Positions 42,715-52,623 of a stretch of 64,000 bases of DNA are shown in pieces. Both the position numbers and the translations under genes were made by a program. The notes under the pieces are model-generated. The model saw nothing but the letters and a program-made list of their open reading frames with translations. It was not told the origin of the DNA and did no database searches. Origin of the DNA: Hetaerina americana (taxonomy: Eukaryota; Arthropoda; Insecta; Odonata; Calopterygidae); contig JAKTNV010000002.1 in NCBI GenBank assembly GCA_022747635.1, positions 112,056,869 through 112,120,868 of the forward strand, in the 5' to 3' direction. Each line of letters opens with the position of its first letter. The first letter of the stretch is position 1.

Positions 42715-43835
42715 CATCCACATCAATACCCCCGAGATCCACCAACAGGGAGTGTGGCAGGGGGTGAGAGCACCAGGTGGGAAGGGTGGGTGAAAGGGGA
42801 TGATATGGGAGAGGAAGGGAAAGGGGGAATATATTAAGTAAAAGCCAATTATGTGTGGTACAAATTCCTATACAAGCTGGAGGAAGACGTCATTCAAAAC
42901 AAGTGTTAATTCACCGAAAAAAAAGTTATTTGCAATGCGAAAAAAATTTAATAAATATGAACCACAACCATTTAAACGACAGGTCTCCACCATGATAAGA
43001 GGGGTCTTACAGTGCCGAAAAGTGTGAAGGGGAAATTCCACTGGCTCGTGGAGGTGCAACTCATGGTCCCCGCCCCCAAAGTCACGGGTAGGGGATGTGA
43101 CACACCGCTGTAGGCAGCGGACGGCGTGAGACGTCCCCCTCCCCCAGCAGGGGGGAGAGATACGAGGGATGATGGAAGGAGAAGCTTGAAAACAACAAAG
43201 AAGGGTTGGCAATATTGTTTCTCGAGCACTACATTAATTAAATGGCTGTCCCATTACGGGAAGGGATTTGACAGCAAAACACATGAGATTACTGAAAGTG
43301 TTTGAGTACAACTAATTATTCCCTATAACTAGTACGCTGTGGGTGGCAAGAGGGATTTCTGCTTTCTATGTATAACGCTACAGTTACGAGGGCTGCTATT
43401 TATATTCTCAGCCTAGTAATTAAAAGACAGTAATTAATTGTTGAAAATGGCTTTATTGGGTTTCGAAGTACTCTCCATGATAATCAATACACTTTTGAAT
43501 GTGCCCGAACCAATTTTCGTAACACTTTCGCCACTCCGATGGAGGTACCTCCAAAACATGGTATTTGAATGCATCAACGGTTTCTTCAGGCGTCAAAAAA
43601 CGTTGGACACGCAATTTTTTCGTGATAAACTGGTAAAAAAAGAAGTCTTTTAGTGCTAAATCAGATGGCGCCTAAAGCCTTAGTGTCTTCGAGGCTCAAA
43701 ATATCAACCTTCGTACTATCACGTATTTTTCGTGGGAGGAAGGAGTTCTAGAGTCTGCTAGTCCTGGCGTTTATTTCCCAAATTGTTTATTCATGATTCC
43801 AAGCGACCGATATTCGGAACTCACCACAGCCAGGG
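42715..43835 (-). mobile_element. CR1-like LINE with tail D, interrupted by a mariner
   Basis: The longest tail D copy. It starts CACATCAATACCCCCGAGAT, GTGTGGCAGGGGGTGAGAGC and ACCAGGTGGGAAGGGTGGGT, and runs through the whole tail D 3' UTR to the stretch around the RT stop (ACTAATTATTCCC, GGTGGCAAGAGGG). After the nested mariner (43387-43713) it continues into RT coding sequence (minus strand ..GRLES...). It shows that tails A and D share the UTR next to the RT stop but differ at the 3' end. Confidence 0.85.
43387..43713 (-). mobile_element. Short mariner-like element nested in a LINE
   Basis: 327 bp between TA dinucleotides at 43385-43386 and 43714-43715. Removing it restores the LINE sequence CAGT.TA.CTATCACG, cf. 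24.75 kb. Ends are CGAGGGCTGCTATTTATATT and, reversed, CGAAGGTTGATATTTTGAGC. The minus strand encodes a transposase C-terminus: APSDLALKDFFFYQF (third Asp region), RVQRFLTPEETVDAFKYHVL, VPPSEWRKCYENWFGHIQKC and IDYHGEYFETQ. N-terminal and middle parts are deleted. Confidence 0.88.
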
Positions 43836-43889
43836 GCAGCAAACCTCGATTGTTATTGCACGGATCGGATTACATCGGAGGGACGTGGG

Positions 43890-44250
43890 ACATTTTTTGA
43901 TTTTTTTTGTCTTTGATTTGTGACGTGATTGTGGGCTCGGCAAAGGAGAGGACGTGTCGTGAGCGAGTCGGCCACTTGGGCCGGGAATGCGATCGTCTGC
44001 TGCGTCGGGAGGGTGTCCATCCCCGCTCCCCCGCCCTCCCCCTGCCTTATTGAAGAATTGGGCGAGGCCTTTTCCGTCCGCCTCCCCCGGGAGAGGGTCA
44101 ATTGAATTCCGGCCCGGATATTGGACCCTTCCTCCCTGTGCTTCCTGTGGCCCTCGGCGGACGACGCCCCGTCCATTCTTTCGCCCGTTTCGCGGTGGTC
44201 TTCGGGGGAGGATATTGCTGCGTCGCGTCTACGTAAACAGCGCTCATTTT
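43890..44250. other. CpG-rich patch
   Basis: GC-rich block. Open frames on both strands show no domain. Confidence 0.4.
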
Positions 44251-44439
44251 GAGTGGGCTGTGAAACAATCCCAGCGGATGCAAGTGGAGGCGATATCTAA
44301 AGATGGTAGGGTTTTTATGCAGCCTTCTCTGAGGGGTGAATACTCGGGTGTATCAAATTGAATATTAGGGTTTTGAGACTTCGTAGTGTATATTATTACA
44401 TTTAAATTACAATTATTAGCTATAAATCCGCTAAAAGAG

Positions 44440-44775
44440 TAACTCAACCAGTGTTTCCCACAAGTGTTCAATGTAAGCACCATTCGTCGCACGGTGCAAT
44501 TCGAGTCGATAGGCGTGTTCTTCCCTAATCTATATCAGTGTGTAAGCAGGAGTAATTATCACCACAACGGCTTCAGTCCTGTTTCTTAAGTCAGGAGGAA
44601 GGTCAGCTGGTAGAGAAGACACAGGATATCTTACATTTATGATCCTTCTGCCATCCGGCCAATCCACAGGGTTGGGTAATGCGTCGTTTAACTAATCACT
44701 TGCTGAGTTACGCCAGTGACGCGGCGCACCATCTTGCTGCCAAATAACATTCTCTGGTACAGCTTCTAAAACATA
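44440..44775 (-). pseudogene. Tc1/mariner-superfamily transposase C-terminal remnant
   Basis: The minus strand reads VIWQQDGAPRHWRNSASD (second catalytic Asp in QQDGAP), stop, LNDALPNPVDWPDGRR, then after a deletion removing the SPDLTP region, DLPPDLRNRTEAVVV, YRLELHRATNGAYIEHLWET L. These are typical of transposases whose C-terminus ends in TNGAHIEH. Confidence 0.78.
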
Positions 44776-44914
44776 TTTAACAGTCTAAATTATAGCAACA
44801 ACAGATAATAAAAATAATAATGATAAACATATATATTTATACATACATATATGTGTGTATATATAAATATATTTATTTATTTATTTACACACATATATTT
44901 TTATTGTATATATA

Positions 44915-46245
44915 CTACCTTGATCAAAAATTTCCCGGAATTTATTCAGAAAATTAAAAATACAAGTTTATTCATCTAAATCTATATTGTCCCCTTCAAA
45001 GTAATCCCCATCGACTGCAACACACTTATGCCAGCGCTTGATCCAATCCTCGAAACATTTTTTATATTCGGTTTTCGGTATGTCCATCAGTGCTTCCTGC
45101 GATTTTTCCATTACTTCCTCTCGGCTGCTAAAACGCGTTCCCCGTAATGGTTTTTTAACTCGATTGAACAGAAAGAAGTCACAGGGAGCCAAATCAGGTG
45201 AATTCGGTGGCTGTTGGATGGTATTTGTTGCATTTTTCGTCAAAAAATTACGAATAATGATAGCACTGTGCGACGGTGCGTTATCATGGTGCAAAATCCA
45301 CGAGTTTTCTGCCCACATTTCTGGTCTCTTTCGGCGAATTACTTCACGCAAACGTCTCATAACGCCCAAATAATACTCTTTGTTTACTGTCTGGCCTTCT
45401 GGCAAAAATTCATGATGCACTACACCGTTGTAATCCATGAAAACCGTCAGCATTGCCTTCTTTTTTGACTGAAAACGACGTGGTTTTTTTGGTCTCGGCT
45501 CATTTGGTGAACGCCATTCACTTGCCTGATGTCTGGATTGCGTGTCGTACTCATAAACCCACGTCTCGTCTCCAGTAATGATCCTTTTGATGAATGTGGG
45601 ATCGGATTCAGCCTCGCAAATCATGTCTTTTGCGACGTCAACACGGTCTCTTTTTTGCATGAAATTGAGGTCTTTTGGCACCAACTTTGCTGCTACACGA
45701 CGGAAACCCAAATCATTAACCACAATGTCTTGGGCGGATCCATAGGCAATGTTCAAGTCCTCCGCTATTTCTCTGATGGTTAATTTGCGGTTATTGACCA
45801 ACATTTCTTTTACTTTATCAATTTTTTCACCGACTTTCGATGTCGATGGTCTGCCACTGCGTTCATCATCTTCGATTGACTCACGACCACTTCTGAACCG
45901 CTCGTGCCACTGGTAAACGACCGTTTTTTTTAGAGAATCGTTGCCGAAACACTTTTCCAACATTTCCAACGTCCGTGCGCCACTAAATCCGTTTTTTACG
46001 CAAAATTTAATACAAGTTCGTTGTTGCAAATTTAAATCCATTTCTGAAATTGTAAAAAATCGCCAACACACACAGAGATAGATGTACTCTTGGCTACGTA
46101 ACTTTTGCAAATGTCAAGTTATGACACTACGATTTAAAGGGAATATCAACAACAGATGTACCAATTTAACAAAAAAACAGAACTCAAATCGGAACGATGG
46201 GAGCGCCACGCGGTGGTTATTCCGGGAACTTTTTGATCAATGTAG
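44915..46245 (-). mobile_element. Complete mariner transposon
   Basis: 1331 bp with TA target duplications at 44913-44914 and 46246-46247. Terminal inverted repeats of about 27 bp differ at two positions: CTACCTTGATCAAAAATTTC at left and, reversed, CTACATTGATCAAAAAGTTC. One uninterrupted transposase gene fills the interior. The size, TA duplication and one-gene layout are standard for mariner. It sits between AT-rich microsatellites. A truncated relative is at 21966. Confidence 0.95.
44968..46041 (-). CDS. Mariner transposase, DD34D, apparently intact
   Basis: The enzyme cuts and rejoins its own element at TA sites. I choose the ATG at 46041 (MDLNLQQRTCIKFCVKNGFS), giving 357 residues, because mariner transposases usually start just before this helix-turn-helix; an in-frame ATG at 46110 would add 23 residues lying in the 5' UTR. 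Residues in the 357 numbering: HTH 1 at about 5-50, ERSGRPST hinge at about 61-68, HTH 2 at about 85-110, LVPKDL (usual WVPHEL) at about 120, catalytic Asp158 (TGDETW), Asp253 (LHHDNAPSH) and Asp288 (PDLAPCDFF) with 34 residues between the last two, and C-terminal GDYFEGD. No stops or frameshifts. The helix linker motif departs from WVPHEL, which could reduce activity. Confidence 0.94.
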   Translation of the reverse strand: MDLNLQQRTCIKFCVKNGFSGARTLEMLEKCFGNDSLKKTVVYQWHERFRSGRESIEDDERSGRPSTSKVGEKIDKVKEMLVNNRKLTIREIAEDLNIAYGSAQDIVVNDLGFRRVAAKLVPKDLNFMQKRDRVDVAKDMICEAESDPTFIKRIITGDETWVYEYDTQSRHQASEWRSPNEPRPKKPRRFQSKKKAMLTVFMDYNGVVHHEFLPEGQTVNKEYYLGVMRRLREVIRRKRPEMWAENSWILHHDNAPSHSAIIIRNFLTKNATNTIQQPPNSPDLAPCDFFLFNRVKKPLRGTRFSSREEVMEKSQEALMDIPKTEYKKCFEDWIKRWHKCVAVDGDYFEGDNIDLDE

Positions 46246-46270
46246 TATATATAAATAAATAAATAAATAA

Positions 46271-46303
<33 letters not shown>
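46246..46303. repeat. AAAT and TA microsatellite
   Basis: ATAAATAAATAAATAAATAA passes into about 28 bp of TA repeats between the mariner and SINE1. Confidence 0.95.
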
Positions 46304-46307
<4 letters not shown>

Positions 46308-46580
46308 TCGCGGTAGTCCAGTGGGTTGTGTCTTGGACGGCTGACCGGAGGGTCCCGGGTTCGATTCCCGGTCAAGGCACTCTGGGCTCCTGCAGCTCCA
46401 CCCAAGCTAAAGTGATTTTTCGGGTACCAGGTCTACCTGGGAAACCATAACCGGTACAGGGAAAGGAACTGGCCCCCCTACCCTGATGTGTGAATTTTCA
46501 CACGCCGTATAGGGCTTAGTACTGGGTGAACTCTACTATCCCTACTAAACCGATCTTCGGGTTGATTACTGTGTTTATGG
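46304..46580 (+). repeat. SINE1, tRNA-derived, full copy
   Basis: The head CGGTAGTCCAGTGGGTTGTG gives an A box, and CCCGGGTTCGATTCCCGG (46355-46371) a B box folding as a T arm. The tRNA-unrelated body carries AACCATAACCGGTACAGGGA, TGTGAATTTTCACACGCCG (a perfect hairpin around GTGTGAAAATTCACAC-type sequence) and GTACTGGGTGAACTCTAC, ending in TTGATTACTGTGTTTATGG. Reverse fragments at 30250, 47063 and 63728 share the body, so the family is multi-copy. Pol III transcription is expected from the boxes. Confidence 0.9.
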
Positions 46581-46589
46581 TTTGTATGT

Positions 46590-46590
<1 letters not shown>

Positions 46591-46647
<57 letters not shown>

Positions 46648-46659
46648 TATAAATATATT

Positions 46660-46731
<72 letters not shown>
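46591..46731. repeat. TA microsatellite, two tracts
   Basis: About 55 and 65 bp of TA repeats separated by AATATATTGGTTT. Confidence 0.97.
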
Positions 46732-46735
<4 letters not shown>

Positions 46736-46754
46736 AACCCGAATCGAAGAAAAG

Positions 46755-47062
46755 GGGATCGAGATGGTGCGGGGGCTAATGTACTGGCTTCCCACCCTGA
46801 GGGCGCTGGTTCAAATCCCGGCGGTGTTGAATATTTTTCAGAGGTATCTCGATCCCTATTTGAGGTGCTTTGTGGAGGGAACTCTGAGTTAGTACGCCGT
46901 CCGTCGGATGGGACGTTAAACTGCGGACCCCTTGGCGGCTTTCGTAAAGAGGAGGCTAATGCCGACACCGGGTTTCTCTCCACCCTTCATCCTTTCCTGT
47001 CCATCCCCTATGGCGCAAATGACCTCAGCAGTCGGCCGCCTCCCCTCTAAACTACTACTACC
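46755..47062 (+). repeat. SINE2, tRNA-derived, full copy
   Basis: GGGGATCGAGATGGTGCGGG, A-box-like head, CTGGTTCAAATCCCGGCGGT (B box), body GTCGGATGGGACGTTAAACT, and a short CTACTACTACC tail that runs into a reverse SINE1. Confidence 0.88.
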
Positions 47063-47182
47063 AACCCGAAGGTCGGTTTGATAGGTGATGGTAGAGTTCA
47101 CCTTGTGCTAAGCCCGACGGCGTGTGAAATTCACACATTAGGGTAGGGGGGGCAGTTCCTTTCCCTGTGCCGGCTATGCATG
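47063..47182 (-). repeat. SINE1 3' fragment
   Basis: CAACCCGAAGGTCGGTTTGA, GTGTGAAATTCACACATTAG and CCTGTGCCGGCTATGCATG, matching the SINE1 body in reverse. Confidence 0.83.
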
Positions 47183-47184
47183 GT

Positions 47185-47735
47185 GAGACGTACAATGCGA
47201 AGCACAACAGTATATGACAAGTTCAGGTCATTGGTGACCATCTGGAGACTCAATCGACGGTCAGAGTCCAACAATTGTCGAACGTGAGCCACATTGTTGT
47301 CGGTTTTGCTGGTTGACGGCCGCCCAGAGAGCGTTGTTCGTCGTGAACCTCTTCCCTCTGCCCTCCTTAAAGGCCTTTAACCACCTCCTTTAACTTATGA
47401 GTAGGGCAGAGCACAGTCCCCTTCAGCCTCACGAATCATTTCGCTCGTCTCCTCAAGAAATGTTTACAGTTAAGCACGAAGCTAAGTAATCGCATAACGT
47501 TGCTCGATCGTCGATTCAATTTTATTCGTGACACGGTCGGCGCGCGGAAGTTTACAACATAACCGACGTCCTGCCGATTCCACAGCTTTGAGAGCACTGA
47601 GACCAGTTTCGCAGCAACGCTGATCGTCCCCCCCCCCACCCCCCACGTACTCCAAGTGATTCGATCCCACTCCGACCAATAGGTGTTGAGCGGGAAATTC
47701 AATTGTATTACTTTTGGAACCCACCGTGTATATGT
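47185..47735 (-). pseudogene. Mariner-like transposase N-terminal fragment with possible terminal repeat
   Basis: The minus strand near 47190-47345 encodes RRTTLSGRPSTSKTDNNVAH, VRQLLDSDRRLSLQMVTNDL NLSYTVVLRIVRL: the GRPS hinge and second helix-turn-helix of a mariner transposase. Toward 47730, reversed, TACACGGTGGGTTCCAAAAG TAATAC looks like a mariner terminal repeat. The sequence between is degraded, and the catalytic domain is absent. Confidence 0.7.
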
Positions 47736-47779
47736 TGATGCAAAGGCCATTTTAACGTACATGCATGAAATCCGGATCC

Positions 47780-48080
47780 GTCAGTTGAGGTATTCGAGAG
47801 TCCCCTTTCGATGACGCGTGCACAACAATAATTGAAGGGCGCTTCCTCCGGCGAGAGTGCGTCGTTCGTGGGCACCTTCGCCGAGATTCGCGCCTCCCGG
47901 CAGGGGAGCACGCCCCCTGTCGCGTCGCGTGGGAACGAGGTCCTCCTCCCGATCCGGTTCCAGAACGCATTGCGGTCGTTGGCAGCGGTGACTGCGGTTG
48001 GCACCGACCAGGACTTCTCAGCCGGCCGGGGTCATTTGTACCATAGATTCGCGCCGGTCGCGAAAATAGGGTGGGAAACC
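47780..48080. other. CpG-rich patch
   Basis: CpG-dense DNA with no recognised coding domain. Confidence 0.4.
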
Positions 48081-48084
48081 ATTC

Positions 48085-49040
48085 CGCCTCGAGTAACGGA
48101 AGATATTCGGATAAGCTCACCTGGAGATCACTTATCAATCGAATAGGAATGAAACCGGATGCCAAGAGAGACCTTTCGCGAAGGCTTGTCTAGGAATGCT
48201 TGGATGGTCTGTTTTGAGAGACGCTGGAAGGACGAATGTTACTTTAACGACCTGAATCTTTGGAGAAATACGCATCATTCGAGTTGGACATTGACGCGGA
48301 TGGGACAGGGCGCCGGCGCCGTATCGCCACATGCCATTCCTGGGCGGAACACAGCGCCAAACAATTTGTCGTCCGAACTGATCACTATAAGGAATCTGTT
48401 TTCCTTTTTGCAATTCGAGACCGCAAAAATTACGTATAACCCGAGTCAGGACAATTTGAACTTCCCCAATACGACTTACTGTATGATATGACTTTTCCTT
48501 AAGCCGTAAAGGGTTTTTACACCACTGTAAAAGGGTGTATTTTACACCATTATTAGGTTTTTATTAGGATTCTCGTGGAAATTTAGATCACCACACCAAT
48601 CTGAATATTCCCCTTCTTTTCCCTTCCTTTCACTGTATTGTGTAAAACCCTTTCTTGCTTAAGGGAAAGCTATTTATTATGGCCAGTCTAAAAAAGGCCG
48701 TCGGAATACCAATTTCTCCTATCCATCACTAAATACGATTAAACATCAATTACCCAAATGGATGCTTGGGTGACCCAAATGGGAACCCTGAGGGTACCCA
48801 TCGTGACGCCATTTAGAGTAACGCATTGAATGTAACGCCTACCTGCAACGCACTGGGCGTATCGTATCACATTTGAACAGTGTTCTTATGTCAATCGGAC
48901 GAAGAAAGGATTTTGGCTCTCTTCCTCTCGTAATCTGAATCTGGTTGAGCGTCATACAAACCGTCATTCAGTAATCCGGATCTAATATCTACCGGAGCGA
49001 TTTCTGACACAACGCGTAGTCGCTCGGAACTGGCGCTGCT
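48085..49040. other. No recognisable feature
   Basis: I see no gene or repeat. Short near-repeats of TTTTACAC occur at 48515-48550. Confidence 0.35.
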
Positions 49041-49042
49041 AT

Positions 49043-49430
49043 ACATCTACATAATAACCCGCAAGCCACCGCAAGGGCGTGTGGCGGGGGGTGTTAGGTT
49101 CCCACCCGCAGATAGAAAATAAAAACCGCATGCAGAAGCAACAATTGTATACAGTCCACCAACAAAAACATGGTATAAATTCATGCAAAAATCCTTCCAC
49201 CCCACACACGTGCAAACACAAAAACTAACATACAAATGTACCTGATATCTTTGTAATGTTTTGTTCCGCCTTGAAAATTAAACGTTTTCAATATTTCTAA
49301 AGTGACTTCGGTTTCTTAGTATTATGATTTCTGATTGCTCGGGGAAGAATGAGTATTTGTATCTATCTGTCCTGGAATCTATCTCCCGTATTTTATCTTT
49401 GTGGTCTGATCTACCTAAGTAGTGTGCATC
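49043..49430 (-). pseudogene. CR1-like LINE tail C with RT end
   Basis: ATACATCTACATAATAACCC, hairpin, tail C, then on the minus strand YLGRSDHKDKIREIDSRTDR YKYSFFPEQSEIIILRNRSH at 49290-49425, the RT C-terminus. Confidence 0.87.
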
Positions 49431-49494
49431 TGTGATGAAGTAAATTGAAGGAGAGTCGAGGATTGCTTTTCTTGTGCTGAATGATGTCGAAATA

Positions 49495-49740
49495 TGTACC
49501 ATCCGCCCTCTGCCATCCACCAAAACATGATTGGCAGGGGGTGCAAGCAAACACCAGATGGGAAGGGTTAGTGATAGGGGAGGATATGGAAAAGGAAAGG
49601 GTAAAGTGAAAAAAGTTCCATGAAAAAACTATCAAGTCGCGTGAAAATTTGTTGTTACGTGCTTGAGGAAGACAATTCAAAAGAAGGGTTAATTCACTCA
49701 GGTAAATTAGTGACTTCTTATGCAAAAAAAATAACCTTAA
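49495..49740 (-). repeat. CR1-like LINE tail D
   Basis: ATCCACCAAAACATGATTGG, CAGGGGGTGCAAGCAAACAC, CAGATGGGAAGGGTTAGTGA and the AGTTCATTC-type continuation. Confidence 0.75.
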
Positions 49741-50079
49741 GCCTTAAATTATTCGGTGAAAACAGCTCATTCGAGTTTAACTTCGACAAAGTGATTTGGT
49801 AGGCGAGACCACGTGAGAAGTTATGAGGGAATTCGAGCGTTATCCGATCAGTATATGTATTGGGAATCCATAATTCGAGACTTCGTAGGTTAATAATGGA
49901 GAGGACGGGACTTGAACTTCCAGAAAACGAAATGGCGCAGAATAACAGTGGTCACCGATCGCAGTGCTGGTTGGCCTCACCTGACACCTCAACCCCCCCC
50001 CCTGCCCCCCCGACCCCCCAAACTGCCTCGTCGGGGTTTTCAGGGTACGATGTAGATGCACCTCCCCCTTCTTTCAGAT

Positions 50080-50730
50080 GACGTCATCAGCAGGTCCCAC
50101 CAATCGGAGAGCCAAGCGTTGATGCATCCACGCCCACTGCGGAATGACCCGCGGAATACCTATGAATAATTCATGGATCATTTTAATTTACTTCCCCCTC
50201 GAACGAACAGGAATTTAATGCCGACGCCTTTCGTTGACGCAGCTGCGGACCTTAACCTTCGAAACGGCAATTAGCGTTGAGAAAGAGGCGATCTCATCAC
50301 ATCTGATCTGATCGTGTTACCAAAATGTGTGTGCTTGCGTCTAATGTTTCCAACGTTCAATGGATTATCCGCTGAGACAAAAACAGGATATTTATTGTGA
50401 AATTTAGTCAAAAAAGCGTCGATTCCAAATTTCGCATCATTCGTGATCCATGTCGCCCGGGAGCCGATCGATATTTACTCTAGTAATATGGCAAAGATTG
50501 ACACCATTTCGCTGTATATTTGTATTGCCTTATTATTTTGCCTACTCCCAGTTATGATCGGCTTACTATGCTGTATATTTAGCGTTTATTGAGAAGTGGT
50601 CATTCAACTTTTTTTTTTAATTTTAGCTTTCTTCTGTTTGCTTGACGCAATTGTCGTAATGTTGTTTTGGTTCTAAACAGACGGATACAATAAAATGTAT
50701 TCATTGTGATTCGACGATCGCCAGGATGTT
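50080..50730. other. No recognisable feature
   Basis: I see no gene or repeat here. Confidence 0.35.
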
Positions 50731-50734
50731 CAAA

Positions 50735-50990
50735 GAGAACAAGCGAGAATCAGAATTTTTGAAATGCTCAGAAAAAACGAGTTTAACGATGACACTGAAG
50801 GAATAATAATGGCCCCAGACTACTTTGGTAGATCAGACCACAAAGATAAACTAAGGGAGATAGATTCCAGTACAGATAGGTACAAAGACTCATTCTTTCC
50901 CCGAACAATCAGAAATCATAATACTAAAAAACCGAAGTCACTTCAGAAACATTGAAAACATTTAATTTACAAGTCGAAACAAAATTAAAC
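50735..50990 (+). pseudogene. CR1-like LINE RT C-terminus
   Basis: Encodes REQARIRIFEMLRKNEFNDD-type sequence, then YFGRSDHKDKLREIDSSTDR YKDSFFPRTIRNHN with an open frame (50764-50955), followed by the first tail C bases to ATTAAACATTGCAGAGACA, where an inverted copy begins. Confidence 0.83.
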
Positions 50991-51125
50991 ATTGCAGAGA
51001 CAAAAACCCAGACAACCGACACGCATGCAAACACAAAACTTCCAAATAACATGCCCATGAACCTAGAAATATACCTGATGTCTTTGCAATGTTTAATTTT
51101 ATTTTCAAGTGTGCATATCGCAGTT
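50991..51125 (-). repeat. CR1-like LINE tail C, inverted
   Basis: CACGCATGCAAACACAAAAC, AACATGCCCATGAACCTAGA, ATATACCTGATGTCTTTGCA and ATGTTTAATTTTATTTTC: tail C in reverse. Its inner end is the inverse of the end of the preceding plus-strand fragment, giving a stem of about 25 bp around a loop of about 80 bp. Confidence 0.78.
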
Positions 51126-51387
51126 TTAAGCATATCTAGGAGCGAAGTACGCAATCCCCGGTAGCAACTTAAAATCCAAGATCCCTTTGCGATCAAGGCG
51201 AACGCGTAGTTTTCCTCCACACTTCCTCTACAGCAAGTTTGTACTTTCTCAGTACATGAAGTCTCTACTTTCATGATGTGTAATTCCCTTTAAAGCTTTG
51301 AGGCGGTCTGTGACCTTCGATGTGATTGGCATATCTTTTGAGAAAAATAAACAGGTACGAGTACTTATAAATACTTGTATCTAAATA

Positions 51388-51600
51388 CCGGGGCCGTCCA
51401 GAAAGTAACTTACGTTTGCGCGTAGCGAGCGAAGTAGTGGGGGGGGGGGGAGCTGAATGTTTGCTGTATTGTCACACACACTTGGGCAGTACGCCTCGAG
51501 CTGCAGTGTTTGGAAGGTCGCTCGTCGTTTGTTTGCCGAAGCGAGTTGAAATGAACAGTGCAATTGGAAATCCCGCTAAACGTTAAACTCGTTCAATGAT
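51388..51600 (+). mobile_element. Mariner 5' end fragment
   Basis: GGGCCGTCCAGAAAGTAACT TACGTTT is a terminal repeat like those at 40268/40987. It is followed by a short leader with a 13-G run and an ATG at 51551 (MNSAIGNPAKR), then loss of similarity. The other end is absent. Confidence 0.6.
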
Positions 51601-51604
51601 AAGG

Positions 51605-52500
51605 TTTGTAATGATAAACAAATCTTCGACTCGTAACTACGTCGACTTTAACTTCCCGAACATGAAATAAGACCAAATGCCGTTGAAAAAAATTTTTTCC
51701 ATTGACTGCCCCGGTTTCCCCAAGGGCTGCCCTAGCACCTCCTGCCACACGCGGCTGCTTGCTGATCCGAGATGTAGAATTAGAGAAATGAATGCAGGGC
51801 GCTCGGCAAAGTCATTTGTGGTGTACGATAATATACTGAGGAGAGAATGCCGAGGTGATTGTTATTCTCGGCGAGCGTAGACGTGGCGTCGCACCGCCGG
51901 CTTTCCCGCGATGCCCCGGCGGGATTGGCTGGATCGCGGGTCGTACGTATTCCCCCGTTGACCGGCGGCGAGTGATTCACGCGGGAGGCTCGCGCGACCG
52001 GGCGGGGCCGCAGGAAGGGGGTGGAGAGGTGGGGGTGGGGGGTGCAACTGGCAGATATTTTGGTGCTTGCCCCCACCCATCTGGCCCATTGACGGATTCG
52101 CTGCACGTTTGGTCACGAGGTGGATGCACTGCCTTCGTCCTTTTCGGGGATGTTTACATAATTCGCCCTGAGGCCAATGATATGCCGTGGAAACAAGAGT
52201 CCGTCGTGGCGGCGTAACTGTCATGTCGTTCATCCACGCGTAGTTTCCTTCTTCTGTTTGTGTTTCGCGCAAAAGCAATGGAAAGAGAGTGTGGATTTGG
52301 TGTACTATATGGATTTGAAGGGTTGCGGGTGATTAAAACGCTTCCCCCTTGTCTCCATTTGATCCCACCGAGATGATTTTTTACACGTTTTTGGAGTACC
52401 TTTTCATTGACCGCCAAAATTGCATTTTAATAACACTGGGACACTGCTCCGGAGGCCAATCAACTACCAACTGTGAGGAACTAAATGAAGAGCCAATTTG
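51605..52500. other. CpG-rich patch (51880-52110) and unrecognised flanks
   Basis: 51880-52110 is CpG-dense and ends in a G-rich run. No coding domain is recognised. The flanks are plain. Confidence 0.4.
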
Positions 52501-52517
52501 CATAAACTGCTAAAGTC

Positions 52518-52612
52518 CCCTGGTGATGATGCGCAGAATTGAAAACATGGTCGTGGAATATTAAATCTTTATTGTGGAAGTGTTAAGGTTCTTTTTCACC
52601 CTCGTTGCAAAA
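52518..52612 (-). repeat. Half-element of the foldback/hammerhead-like family
   Basis: CCTGGTGATGATGCGCAGAA, TTGAAAACATGGTCGTGGAA and TCTTTATTGTGGAAGTGTTA AGGTTCTTTTTCACCCTCG match one arm of the 33.6 kb element, including the GAAAACATGGTC core region. Only one arm is present; the CTGATGA box is changed to TGATGA preceded by GG. Orientation is given relative to the other arms and is arbitrary. Confidence 0.6.
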
Positions 52613-52623
52613 AAGCAAATATA

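Noticed and set aside
46526..46983. Open reading frames dominated by IYIYIY
   Set aside because: They are translations of TA microsatellites and have no coding support; the same applies at 30.2, 31.4, 58.9, 59.1 and 60.0 kb.
49980..50062. Possible LINE hairpin end before GTACGATGTAGATGCACC
   Set aside because: GATGTAGATG is present, but the C-rich part does not match any tail, so the call would rest on one short word.
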